A stretch of 52,315 nt of DNA from an uncultured Clostridia bacterium (GTDB lineage: Bacteria; Bacillota; Clostridia; Christensenellales; Aristaeellaceae). Position numbers and translations under genes: made by a program. The notes under the pieces are model-generated. The model was given only the letters and a program-made list of their open reading frames with translations, ran no database searches and was not told the DNA's origin. Positions 41,476 through 49,651 of this stretch are shown piece by piece. The first letter of the stretch is position 1, and each line of letters starts with the position of its first letter. The stretch lies in the NCBI GenBank assembly GCA_934663625.1, contig CAKUKP010000006.1:1-52315 (forward strand), read 5' to 3'.

Positions 41476-42219
41476 ATGATCCTGTATTTTTCGGCAACGG
41501 GCAATTGCAAATACGTCGCGGGGCGGATTGCGCGGGCGATCGGGCAGGATGCCGTATCGATTGTGGATTGCATTCGGGAAGGCCGCTATTCCTTCTCTGA
41601 TGAAAGCATCGGCATAATCGCGCCCACCTATTTCTGGGGGCTGCCCAGCATCGTAAAAGAATTTCTGGAAAAGGCTTCCTTCCGGACGGATTATCTATAC
41701 TTCATCGCCACCTACGGAACGACCCCCGGCGCGAGCGATTACATGGCGAAGCGCGCCATCCGCAGATGCGAAATCAGCGCCTTTTATTCCATTCGGATGG
41801 CGGATACATGGACGCCGGTTTTCGATCTTTCCACGCCGGAAAAGGTGGCGAGGTTTACAAAAACGACCGAAGCAGAAATCGGCCGCGCGATTAATTGCAT
41901 CGCGGCGCGCCGTACCAACCGGCACATGCGCCCGCGCGTACCGGCGATCATTGTTCAATGGATCGCCCAGCCGCTCTACGATCGAAAAATGCGGCGCACA
42001 TCGAATCTGCATGTGGACGACACCTGCATCGGCTGCGGCCTGTGCGCGAGAAAATGCCCGCTGCACGCCATCGAAATGCAGAACAGGCGACCGGTTTGGG
42101 TGCTGGAAAAATGCACCATGTGCCTCGGCTGCCTGCATCGCTGCCCCAAATTTGCGATTCAGTACGGCAGAAACACCCGAAAACACGGGCAATACACGAA
42201 CCCGAACGTGACGCTGTAA
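41476..42219 (+). CDS. EFR1-family ferredoxin-flavodoxin protein (first copy)
   Basis: 247 residues. The N-terminal flavodoxin-like domain starts MILYFSATGNCKYVA (FMN phosphate loop), with APTYFWGLPSIV and ATYGTTPG as further loops. The C-terminus has two 4Fe-4S motifs: CIGCGLCARKCPLHAIE and CTMCLGCLHRCPKFAIQYG. EFR1 proteins probably move electrons between flavin and iron-sulfur partners in anaerobes; the partner is unknown. GGGAGG precedes ATG by 6 bases. The next gene starts 13 bases later. Confidence 0.92.
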   Translation: MILYFSATGNCKYVAGRIARAIGQDAVSIVDCIREGRYSFSDESIGIIAPTYFWGLPSIVKEFLEKASFRTDYLYFIATYGTTPGASDYMAKRAIRRCEISAFYSIRMADTWTPVFDLSTPEKVARFTKTTEAEIGRAINCIAARRTNRHMRPRVPAIIVQWIAQPLYDRKMRRTSNLHVDDTCIGCGLCARKCPLHAIEMQNRRPVWVLEKCTMCLGCLHRCPKFAIQYGRNTRKHGQYTNPNVTL

Positions 42220-42232
42220 ATAAATCAAACTT

Positions 42233-43066
42233 ATGCGTAGAAAGATACCGATCATCATTATCATCGCCGCCGTGCTGGCGTTTCTGATCGCCGGACTGTA
42301 CAACGAACTGAAAATTGCATCGTATACCCTGCGTTCGCCCAAGGTGGAGCGCGCGATTCGAATCGCGTTTTTATCGGATCTGCATTCCTGCAATTACGGC
42401 GAAAACGCGCAGACGCTCGTTTCGGCAATCGAACGTCAGCGGCCCGACCTGATCCTGCTGGGCGGCGATATCTTCGACGATGTTCTGCCGGACGACAACA
42501 CGGAGGCGCTGCTTCGGGAAATCGGCGGACGCTATCCCTGTTATTATGTCACGGGCAATCATGAATACTGGGGCGGCGCGGAGGCCTTCGCGCGGAAAAT
42601 GCGCATTCTGGAAGAAAGCCATGTGACGCGGCTGAACAACGAAGCGGCGACCGCAACCGTTCAGGGCGTGCAGATCAACATCTGCGGCGTAAACGATCCC
42701 GAAGCCGCCAAAATCGGAGACGGATTTTCATTCGGCGCGGCGCTTGAAAGCATCGCGCAGGTATCCGCCAACCAGAATTTCACGCTGCTGATTTCGCACC
42801 GGCCCGAGCGGATCGACGATTACGCCGGTTATCCGTTCGATCTGGTGCTGGCGGGGCACGCGCACGGCGGGCAATGGCGCATCCCCTATCTGATCAACGG
42901 CGTATACGCGCCGAATCAGGGCGTTTTCCCCAAATATGCGGGCGGCATGTATATGCGCGGCGATACATGCATGATCGTCGGCCGCGGTCTGGCGCGGGAA
43001 TCCACGCGCATACCGCGGTTCTACAATCGTCCGGAGCTGGTGATCATCGATATCATTCCGCAATGA
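42233..43066 (+). CDS. membrane-anchored metallophosphoesterase
   Basis: 277 residues. A basic N-terminus and a hydrophobic helix (IPIIIIIAAVLAFLIAGLY) act as an anchor. The phosphoesterase motifs are all present: FLSDLHSCNYG, LLGGDIFDD, YYVTGNHEYWGG, LLISHRPE and LAGHAHGGQWRIP. This is the YkuE/YaeI-like group, which acts on phospholipid headgroups or similar compounds outside the membrane. The ribosome site is weak, so translation may depend on coupling to the EFR1 gene just upstream. Confidence 0.9.
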   Translation: MRRKIPIIIIIAAVLAFLIAGLYNELKIASYTLRSPKVERAIRIAFLSDLHSCNYGENAQTLVSAIERQRPDLILLGGDIFDDVLPDDNTEALLREIGGRYPCYYVTGNHEYWGGAEAFARKMRILEESHVTRLNNEAATATVQGVQINICGVNDPEAAKIGDGFSFGAALESIAQVSANQNFTLLISHRPERIDDYAGYPFDLVLAGHAHGGQWRIPYLINGVYAPNQGVFPKYAGGMYMRGDTCMIVGRGLARESTRIPRFYNRPELVIIDIIPQ

Positions 43067-43151
43067 ACGGCGAAATTGCAGTTTACGCCCGACAAAACGG
43101 ACATCTGACGGACAAAGCTGCAAAATTTCGCCAGAAATCACTTGCGCCATC

Positions 43152-43180
43152 TTGAAACATTTTATATTTCATGGTATACT
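43152..43180 (+). promoter_or_regulatory. promoter of the BMP-type binding-protein gene
   Basis: TTGAAA, 17 bases, TATACT. Combined with an AAAGGAGG ribosome site this is a strong expression signal. Confidence 0.8.
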
Positions 43181-43230
43181 AATACACGGTAACAATCCCG
43201 AAAGGGATAATTTTAAAGGAGGAAATACCT

Positions 43231-44340
43231 GTGAAAAAGTTACTCGCTATCCTTCTCGCACTGGTTCTGACGCTTTGCGCATGCGCATTCGCCGAGGCCG
43301 TGGATCCCGACACCATTGAAGACAACATGACCGCCGAAGACGGCATCTATGAACTCGCGTTCGTTACCGACGTTGGCCAGCTGAAGGACAAGTCCTTCAA
43401 CCAGGGCACCTGGAACGGCGTTAAGGGCTATGCCGCCGCAAACGGCCTGTCCTACAAGTACTATCAGCCCGCCAACGGCGATCAGGCGACCGATGACGAC
43501 CGTTACGACGCCATGAAGGCTGCCTGCGAAGCGGGCGCGAAGGTTGTCGTATGCGCCGGCTTCATGCAGGAAACCGCGCTGACCAAGGCTGCGACCGAAT
43601 ATCCGGACGTGAAGTTCGTATTCGTCGATGGCTATCCGATCGGCCTGGACAACGTTGCCCCCATCGCTTTCTGTGAAGAGCAGAGCGGCTACTTCGCGGG
43701 CTATGCAGTCGTCATGGACGGCTTCACCAAGCTGGGCTTCGCGGGTGGCGGCGGCGGAACCAACCCCGCATGCTGCCGTTTCGGCTATGGCTTCGCGCAG
43801 GGCGCATCCGCTGCGGCGGCCGCGCTGGGCGTGGATGTTGAACTGAAGTATTCCTGGCAGTACGGCTCCAGCTTCTCCGCTTCCCCCGAACTGCAGACCA
43901 TGATCAAGGGCTGGTATGAAAACGGCACCGAACTGGTATTCGCCTGCGGCGGTTCCATGTTCCAGTCTGTTGCAGCGGCAGCCGCGGAAAACGATGGCTT
44001 CGTAGTCGGCGTTGACGTTGACCAGTCCTCCGAATCCGAAACCGTTATCACCTCCGCCACCAAGGGTCTGTCCGAAGCAACCCAGTGGGCGATCGCGAAG
44101 TTCTATGATGGCTCCTTCGACGAAATCGGCGGCGTAGCCACCAGCCTGGGCGTAGCGGACAACGCAGTCGGCATCCCCACCAACGAGGATGCATGGCGCT
44201 TCGAAACCTTCACCGTCGAAGAGTACAATGCGCTGTACGAGCAGGTGAAGTCCGGCGAACTGACCATCGATGCAAACGCTCCCACCGAGGGCGCGATTGC
44301 GGATGTAACTCTGCCGAACCTGACCATCGATTACGTCTAA
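43231..44340 (+). CDS. BMP/Med-family substrate-binding protein
   Basis: 369 residues with a signal peptide (KKLLAILLALVLTLCACAFA). The mature part follows the BMP pattern: LAFVTDVGQLKDKSFNQGTW, YDAMKAACEAGAKVVVCAGF, PDVKFVFVDGYP, FAGGGGGTNPACCRFGYGF and VVGVDVDQSSESETVITSATKG. Such proteins deliver nucleosides or similar ligands to an ABC importer, but no ATPase or permease gene is next to it. The GTG start follows AAAGGAGG by 8 bases. Codon choice is more selective than in neighbours (GTT, CGT, AAG, CTG), as in highly expressed genes. Confidence 0.92.
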   Translation: MKKLLAILLALVLTLCACAFAEAVDPDTIEDNMTAEDGIYELAFVTDVGQLKDKSFNQGTWNGVKGYAAANGLSYKYYQPANGDQATDDDRYDAMKAACEAGAKVVVCAGFMQETALTKAATEYPDVKFVFVDGYPIGLDNVAPIAFCEEQSGYFAGYAVVMDGFTKLGFAGGGGGTNPACCRFGYGFAQGASAAAAALGVDVELKYSWQYGSSFSASPELQTMIKGWYENGTELVFACGGSMFQSVAAAAAENDGFVVGVDVDQSSESETVITSATKGLSEATQWAIAKFYDGSFDEIGGVATSLGVADNAVGIPTNEDAWRFETFTVEEYNALYEQVKSGELTIDANAPTEGAIADVTLPNLTIDYV

Positions 44341-44353
44341 TCGATACCAATAC

Positions 44354-44383
44354 GAACTGCCGCGATTGCGGCAGTTCTTTTTT
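44354..44383 (+). terminator. terminator of the BMP-type gene
   Basis: GAACTGCCGC-gatt-GCGGCAGTTC is followed by TTTTTTAT. Confidence 0.92.
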
Positions 44384-44403
44384 ATAAGCGGGAGGAATTC
44401 GAC

Positions 44404-45201
44404 TTGATTCTTTACTTTTCGGGAACGGGAAACAGCCGTTACATTGCGAAAAGAATCGCCGATCGATTGCACGATGACCTGTTGAATGCAAATGAGTGCA
44501 TACGGAAAAACAATACGCGCGCCATCGGCGCGCAATCGCGGCTGATCATCGTCGCGCCCACCTACGCATGGCGAATTCCGCGAATTCTGCGCGACTGGAT
44601 TTTAAATACGGAATTCCCAAGCGCTGTGCCGACGTGGTTTGTGATGAATTGCGGCAGCGAAATCGGCAACGCCGCAAAATACAATCGCCGCTTGTGCGAT
44701 CAGAAGGGCTTTATCTACATGGGCACGGCGCAGATCGTTATGCCCGAAAATTACATCGCGCTGTTTAAAACGCCGGAACCGGATGAAGCCCGCCATATCG
44801 TTTCCGCGGCGGATCTGTCGATCGCCAAAGCGCTTGATGCCATTGCGGAAAACCGCGCGTTTCCCGCGCCCCGCTGCAATCTGTACGACCGGCTGCTGAG
44901 CGGCCCCGTAAACGCGCTGTTCTATCCGCTTTTCGTAAACGCGCGGGCTTTTCGCGCCGATGAAAGATGCATCGGCTGCGGCAAATGCGCCAGTCTGTGC
45001 CCCTTAAACAACATCGTTTTGAAAAATGGAAAGCCCGTCTGGGGCGAAAAATGCACGCATTGCATGGCGTGCATCGCCTACTGTCCGGCGCGGGCGATCG
45101 AATATGGGAAGCGCAGTGCGCAGAAATACAGATATACCTTTGAGGGCTGCTGCGGCAAAATGGAAACCGGAGGAAAACATGCTGAATCATCAGGAATTTG
45201 A
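44404..45201 (+). CDS. EFR1-family ferredoxin-flavodoxin protein (second copy)
   Basis: 265 residues, the same layout as the copy at 41476: flavodoxin loop ILYFSGTGNSRYIAKRI, APTYAWRIPRILRDWI, then clusters CIGCGKCASLCPLNNI and CTHCMACIAYCPARAIEYG. The two copies share the motifs but differ in most other positions, so they are old paralogues. The start codon is TTG, with GGGAGG 8 bases upstream; there is no ATG that fits better. It overlaps the methyltransferase gene by 23 bases. Confidence 0.9.
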   Translation: MILYFSGTGNSRYIAKRIADRLHDDLLNANECIRKNNTRAIGAQSRLIIVAPTYAWRIPRILRDWILNTEFPSAVPTWFVMNCGSEIGNAAKYNRRLCDQKGFIYMGTAQIVMPENYIALFKTPEPDEARHIVSAADLSIAKALDAIAENRAFPAPRCNLYDRLLSGPVNALFYPLFVNARAFRADERCIGCGKCASLCPLNNIVLKNGKPVWGEKCTHCMACIAYCPARAIEYGKRSAQKYRYTFEGCCGKMETGGKHAESSGI

Positions 45202-45826
45202 TCTTTGGGCGGACGGCTATGATCAATCGGTTGGGCTTTCCGATGAAGAAAACACCTATCCGTTTGCCGGATACCGAAAGGTGCTCGGCGGTATCTTTCA
45301 GACCATCATGGCGCATCCGCGCGCAGCCGTGCTGGACATCGGCTTCGGCACCGGCACGCTGACCGCAAAGCTGTATGAGCAGGGCTGCACCATCTACGGG
45401 CAGGATTTTTCACCGAAAATGATCGAACTGGCCCGCGCAAAAATGCCGAAAGCGCATCTGTATGCGGGCGATTTTTCAAAAGGGCTGGTTGAACCGCTTC
45501 GGAATCTGCGCTATGATTACATCATCGCCACCTATTCGCTGCATCATTTGACGGACGCACAGAAATGCGCGTTCCTGCGTGCGCTGCGCGGCTGTCTGAA
45601 AGAGGATGGGCAGATTCTGATCGGCGATGTTATGTTTCAAACCCGCGCGGAGCTGGATACATGCAAACGGGACGCGGGCGAAGAATGGGACGATGATGAG
45701 ATCTATTTCGTCGCGGATGAATTTGCGCAGGCGTTTCCGCGCCTTGTGTTTACGCCGGTATCGCACTGCGCTGGAATTCTGGCATTTGACCGATCCGCTC
45801 TGGATTCCGAATCGTGTAACCGCTGA
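45179..45826 (+). CDS. class I SAM-dependent methyltransferase (YrrT/SmtA-like)
   Basis: 215 residues. Motif I VLDIGFGTGTLTAKLY, acid loop IYGQDFSPKMIELAR and YIIATYSLHHLTDAQK follow the small-molecule methyltransferase pattern. The opening FDLWADGYDQSVGLSDEENTYPFAGY is like YrrT/YcgJ-type proteins. The substrate is unknown. ATG at 45179 follows GGAGG by 5 bases and lies inside the end of the EFR1 gene, so they are co-translated. Confidence 0.9.
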   Translation: MLNHQEFDLWADGYDQSVGLSDEENTYPFAGYRKVLGGIFQTIMAHPRAAVLDIGFGTGTLTAKLYEQGCTIYGQDFSPKMIELARAKMPKAHLYAGDFSKGLVEPLRNLRYDYIIATYSLHHLTDAQKCAFLRALRGCLKEDGQILIGDVMFQTRAELDTCKRDAGEEWDDDEIYFVADEFAQAFPRLVFTPVSHCAGILAFDRSALDSESCNR

Positions 45827-45843
45827 TCGGGAGGTATTTTGAA

Positions 45844-46026
45844 ATGAGTAAGGAAAAAAGATTTGAAATCGCGTATCAGGAAAGCGCCATACTCGGCGAA
45901 AAAATCATCTATATCGATAAGGAAACCGGCGTGAATTATCTTTTCATCGCGAACGGATCCACCGGTGGGTTGACGCCGCTGCTGGACGCGGACGGAAAAC
46001 CCGTGATTACAAAACAGGATTGCTGA
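45844..46026 (+). CDS. DUF6440 family small protein
   Basis: 60 residues with the family core IIYIDKETGVNYLFIANG and STGGLTPLLDADGKPVI. These small cytoplasmic proteins are frequent in Clostridia and have no known role. GGGAGG lies 9 bases before ATG. It is the last gene of the EFR1-methyltransferase operon, followed by a strong terminator. Confidence 0.88.
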   Translation: MSKEKRFEIAYQESAILGEKIIYIDKETGVNYLFIANGSTGGLTPLLDADGKPVITKQDC

Positions 46027-46027
46027 T

Positions 46028-46075
46028 TAAAAACCGCCTGTCCGAAGGAATTTTCCCCCGGACAGGCGGTTTACT
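46028..46075. terminator. bidirectional terminator
   Basis: AAAACCGCCTGTCCG pairs with CGGACAGGCGGTTT between two convergent genes. A and T runs are on both sides. Confidence 0.88.
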
Positions 46076-46082
46076 ATGCACA

Positions 46083-46958
46083 TTACATATGTCCATCGAA
46101 CATATAGCGCTGGAAACGCACCGCATCGGCGGCGTCGCGATCGAGCCTGGCTTCGCTCAGATCATCGTACATGTTGTGCCAGATGCGGATATCCTGTCCC
46201 ACCTGACCGCCCATCTTGACGAACGGTTCCATGCACACATTGCCATCATAGCCGATTTCCCGCAGCGCCTGTCCGATTTCGCGCCAGGGCATGCGTCCCT
46301 TGCCGGGCACGCGGCGGTTGCATTCGCCGGTGTGGAAATGCCCCAGACGCTTGCCCGCCAGACGGATTGCGTCCGCTATATCATCTTCTTCAATGTTCAT
46401 GTGGAAGGTATCCAGCATCACGTGCACATTGGGCAGCCCCACCTGATCCACGAACTGCACGGCCTCGGCGCAGGTGTTCAGCAGATAGCCCTCGAAGCGG
46501 TTCAGCACCTCCAGACAGAAATGCACGCCGTGATCCGCCGCCATCCTGCCCACCTCGCGCACGTTCTTCACGGATCGTTCCCAATCGCCCGCCTTATCGA
46601 TCGGCTGGGTATAATCCGCTGGCCAGTAGGAATACAAACCGCCGCCGATGGTATCGATGCCCAACGTTTCAAAGTTTTCAAACAGCTTCGCGTAGAAATC
46701 CTTCGCATTCTGCACGTACTGCGGGTTTGCGCTGCCCAGATTTCGATCCGCGGAGGGGCCATAGCCGCCCGTCAGAAAAACGCCGTTGTCATCCGCGCAT
46801 TTGCGCAGATCGCGCAGAGTTTCCTTTGAAAAATCGTTTACGGGCGTGCAGCCGATTTCCAGAAAATCAAAGCCCAGCTTCGCGATCTTTTCGATGTAGG
46901 GCAGGTAATCCGCGCCCCACATATCCTCCCAGTAAGCATAATAGATTCCGTGCTTCAT
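46083..46958 (-). CDS. D-allulose (D-psicose) 3-epimerase
   Basis: 291 residues, the length of ketose 3-epimerases. The start MKHGIYYAYWEDMW and the segments EVLNRFEGYLLNT, VMLDTFHMNIEEDD, GHFHTGECNRRVPGKGRMPW and CMEPFVKMGG match the D-psicose/D-tagatose 3-epimerase group. The metal ligands fall exactly at E150, D183, H209 and E244, and the substrate arginine at R215, as in the characterised Clostridium and Agrobacterium enzymes. It is a TIM barrel that converts D-fructose and D-allulose at C3. It stands alone, without sugar kinase or transporter genes nearby. Confidence 0.92.
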   Translation of the reverse strand: MKHGIYYAYWEDMWGADYLPYIEKIAKLGFDFLEIGCTPVNDFSKETLRDLRKCADDNGVFLTGGYGPSADRNLGSANPQYVQNAKDFYAKLFENFETLGIDTIGGGLYSYWPADYTQPIDKAGDWERSVKNVREVGRMAADHGVHFCLEVLNRFEGYLLNTCAEAVQFVDQVGLPNVHVMLDTFHMNIEEDDIADAIRLAGKRLGHFHTGECNRRVPGKGRMPWREIGQALREIGYDGNVCMEPFVKMGGQVGQDIRIWHNMYDDLSEARLDRDAADAVRFQRYMFDGHM

Positions 46959-47103
46959 ATCGTTTCATTCCCTTCGGTTTATTCGTTTACATACATGCAT
47001 TGGCGCGCGCCGTTTCTTTTATTTTACTACAAACACCACCGCTGCACAAGTGCCGAACGCCAGCAGGGAGCAATCCTGAAATCCACATCGATCAATCGTT
47101 CAG

Positions 47104-47709
47104 CTACTCCATCCAAAATTCTGGATATATATATCTAATACCATTATCTATGGCGTACTGTTCGGCATACGAATCATGCCCAACCTCCATTACAGCATTA
47201 CAATTATTAAATATGTCATCGCCAATTTTTGTCACGCTGTCGGGTATCGTAATGCCAACTAGATTATAGCACATAGAGAATGCGCCACTACCAATTTCAG
47301 TCACACTATCTGGTATCAGAATGCTAAAAATACTTCCACAACCATAGAATGCTTCATTGCCAATTCTCGTTACACCACTGTGCATGAAGATGTTGACAAG
47401 ACTTTCACAACCATAGAACGCTCTGTCGCCAATTTCGGTCACGCCCTCAGGAATCCAAATGGTAGTTAAGCTGTAGCAATGTGCAAACGCCTCCTGACCG
47501 ACACTGATCACGCAATTTCCGTCCAGTTCAGCGGGAACCTCCAGTTCTTGCGCCTCTCCAACATATCGCGTAATCTCAGCTGTTCCGTCTCCGCACAAGG
47601 TATAGCGAAAGTCCGAGCATTCATATTCAATTGACTCCGCGTTCTCAGCAAACGCATAACTCGTGCATATCAATATCAAAAACAACGCAAGTAACAAAAA
47701 CTTCTTCAT
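47104..47709 (-). CDS. secreted BspA-type leucine-rich-repeat protein
   Basis: 201 residues. A signal peptide (KKFLLLALFLILICTSYAFA) is followed by five LRR_5 units of about 23 residues with the pattern IPDSVTEIGSGAFSMC or IPEGVTEIGDRAFYGC. Such proteins bind host or surface ligands and are common in gut bacteria. AAAGGAG lies 9 bases before ATG. Its AT content is visibly higher than that of neighbours, suggesting recent transfer. Confidence 0.88.
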   Translation of the reverse strand: MKKFLLLALFLILICTSYAFAENAESIEYECSDFRYTLCGDGTAEITRYVGEAQELEVPAELDGNCVISVGQEAFAHCYSLTTIWIPEGVTEIGDRAFYGCESLVNIFMHSGVTRIGNEAFYGCGSIFSILIPDSVTEIGSGAFSMCYNLVGITIPDSVTKIGDDIFNNCNAVMEVGHDSYAEQYAIDNGIRYIYPEFWME

Positions 47710-47772
47710 GATCCATTCTCCTTTTGTACGTCGGTCGTTGTCTAATTCGTGGCGCATTCCGGACATGCATTA

Positions 47773-47801
47773 AGTATATGCGCGACTTACTTTGTTGTCA
47801 A
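47773..47801 (-). promoter_or_regulatory. promoter of the BspA-like gene
   Basis: Minus-strand TTGACA, 17 bases, TATACT. Confidence 0.8.
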
Positions 47802-47861
47802 GTTAAAAACTGCATGACTGCACATTTGCGCAGCAATGTATTTCATTTTTTAATGATCATG

Positions 47862-47870
47862 TGCTATAAT
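47862..47870 (+). promoter_or_regulatory. extended -10 promoter of the radical SAM operon
   Basis: TGC followed by TATAAT, about 32 bases before the ATG. The -35 region is weak. Confidence 0.6.
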
Positions 47871-47901
47871 ACAGGCATATACGATGATGGAGGCTGAATC
47901 C

Positions 47902-49026
47902 ATGAACATATCCAAGCGCGATGCGCTGATGTGGTTTGAATTTTTCGCGCAGCTGCCGGAATACGAACAGCTGTCGCCGCGCCAGCAGGAGATCGTGTAC
48001 GCGGTATTTTCGCAGATCGAAAACGCGGTGGAGCGCGATGCGGAAATTCTGCGCGCGCGCATCGCAAACCTTAAAACGCTGGACGGGCGCACATACTACG
48101 TGGGGCCGGACGAAAAATTCCCGAAGGGCTGCGTATCGTGCCTGACGGGCACGGGCCTTACGGCGATTCGCAAGACGAACCGCTGCAACATTCAATGCCC
48201 GTTCTGCTACAATTACGGCGAGCTGGATTGTCAGCCGCCCATTGGCGAAGGCATGTGGGAAATCGGCGGCTGCAAATACCGCGAAGCGGATATCGATCTG
48301 CTGCTGCGCGCATCGGTGCGCCCCACGGGCGTTTCCTATGTGTATCTGGAACCGTTTATGGAAATTGAAAAGTATTACGGGATCATCCGCCGCTTCCGCG
48401 CCGCGGGCGTGCGCCAGCACATGTATACCAACGGCACGCTGTGCACGGAGGAAAACCTGCGCGCGCTGGGCGATGCGGGGCTGGACGAGCTGCGCTTCAA
48501 TCTGGGCGCGACGAACTGCGCGGATCGCGTGATCGAAAATATCAAAACGGCGAAGAAATACATCCCGAACGTGGGCATTGAAACGCCGATGACCGCGGAA
48601 TTCTATGATTCGTTCCTGTCAAAGAAGGATCGCATCATCGGCACGGGGTTGGATTTCATGAACTGCGCGGAGCTGCATCTGAACCCCAACAACATCGAAA
48701 ACTATATGGGCATGAATATGTACATCACCCGCCACGGCTATATTTCCCCCATCGATTCGCATTATCTTACGCTGGATCTGATGCGCATCGCATCCGAGGA
48801 AGCTTGGCCGATCGCGGTGCACGATTGCTGCAACATGACGAAGTTCGCCCGCGATATCAATCTGCGCGCCCACGAGGGCGGCTGGTTCGGCGCGAGCGGC
48901 TACGCCTGCGAATTCGATGAAACGCCCTACGCGGCGTTTTTGCCCGTGCTGGAGGATCCGGATTTTGACTTTGTTGCCGAGGAAGAACTGCCTGAGGGCT
49001 ACCGAATCGGAGATATTACCTTTTAA
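47902..49026 (+). CDS. radical SAM protein of unknown function
   Basis: 374 residues. The iron-sulfur motif is C95-x3-C99-x2-C102 (RCNIQCPFCYNYGE), preceded by another pair, CVSC (77-80). The helical N-terminal 70 residues and the C-terminal part with HDCCNMTKFARDIN and GWFGASGYACEF may hold a second metal site. The barrel segment HMYTNGTLCTEENLRALGDA is typical. Radical SAM enzymes split SAM to start difficult reactions; the substrate is unknown. ATG at 47902 follows GGAGG by 8 bases. It heads an operon with thrH. Confidence 0.88.
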   Translation: MNISKRDALMWFEFFAQLPEYEQLSPRQQEIVYAVFSQIENAVERDAEILRARIANLKTLDGRTYYVGPDEKFPKGCVSCLTGTGLTAIRKTNRCNIQCPFCYNYGELDCQPPIGEGMWEIGGCKYREADIDLLLRASVRPTGVSYVYLEPFMEIEKYYGIIRRFRAAGVRQHMYTNGTLCTEENLRALGDAGLDELRFNLGATNCADRVIENIKTAKKYIPNVGIETPMTAEFYDSFLSKKDRIIGTGLDFMNCAELHLNPNNIENYMGMNMYITRHGYISPIDSHYLTLDLMRIASEEAWPIAVHDCCNMTKFARDINLRAHEGGWFGASGYACEFDETPYAAFLPVLEDPDFDFVAEEELPEGYRIGDITF

Positions 49027-49044
49027 GAATGGGAGGAAACAGAA

Positions 49045-49650
49045 ATGTATATCACCTGTCTGGATATGGAAGGCGTACTGGTACCCGAAATCTGGATCGC
49101 GTTCGCGGAGGCGAGCGGCATTCCGGAGCTGAAGCGCACCACGCGCGATGAACCGGATTACAACAAGCTGATGCGCTGGCGGCTGGATATACTCAGGCAG
49201 CACGGGCTGGGATTAAAGGAAATTCAGGCCGTGATCGAAAAGATCGAGCCCATGGACGGCGCGCGCGAATTTCTGGACGCGCTGCGCGCGGAGGGACAGG
49301 TATTGATCCTGAGCGATACCTTTACGCAGTTCGCGCAGCCGCTGATGCGCAAGCTGGGCTGGCCGACGCTGATGTGCAATACGCTGGTAGTGAGCGATTC
49401 CGGCGAAATCACCGATTTCAAAATGCGCATCGCGGATTCCAAATATTCCACCGTGCGCGCGCTGCAATCCATCGGCTATGATACCATCGCGGCGGGCGAC
49501 AGCTACAACGATCTGAAGATGATTCAGGCGAGCCGCGCAGGATTTCTTTTCCGTAGCACGGAAAAGATTCGCGCCGAGCATCCGGAGCTGCCCGCCTACG
49601 AGGAATATTCCGATCTGTTGAACGCCATTCGCACGGCGATGCAGGAATAA
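49045..49650 (+). CDS. thrH: ThrH-type HAD phosphatase/phosphotransferase
   Basis: 201 residues. The start CLDMEGVLVPEIWIAFAE with the unusual DxEGxLVPE form of HAD motif I is diagnostic of ThrH. Motif II is LILSDTFTQF and motif IV IAAGDSYNDLKMI. ThrH of Pseudomonas dephosphorylates phosphoserine and passes phosphate to homoserine, so it links serine and threonine synthesis. GGGAGG lies 8 bases before ATG. It lies second in the operon and is followed 1 base later by the ACT-containing gene, which fits amino-acid control. Confidence 0.92.
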   Translation: MYITCLDMEGVLVPEIWIAFAEASGIPELKRTTRDEPDYNKLMRWRLDILRQHGLGLKEIQAVIEKIEPMDGAREFLDALRAEGQVLILSDTFTQFAQPLMRKLGWPTLMCNTLVVSDSGEITDFKMRIADSKYSTVRALQSIGYDTIAAGDSYNDLKMIQASRAGFLFRSTEKIRAEHPELPAYEEYSDLLNAIRTAMQE

Positions 49651-49651
49651 T

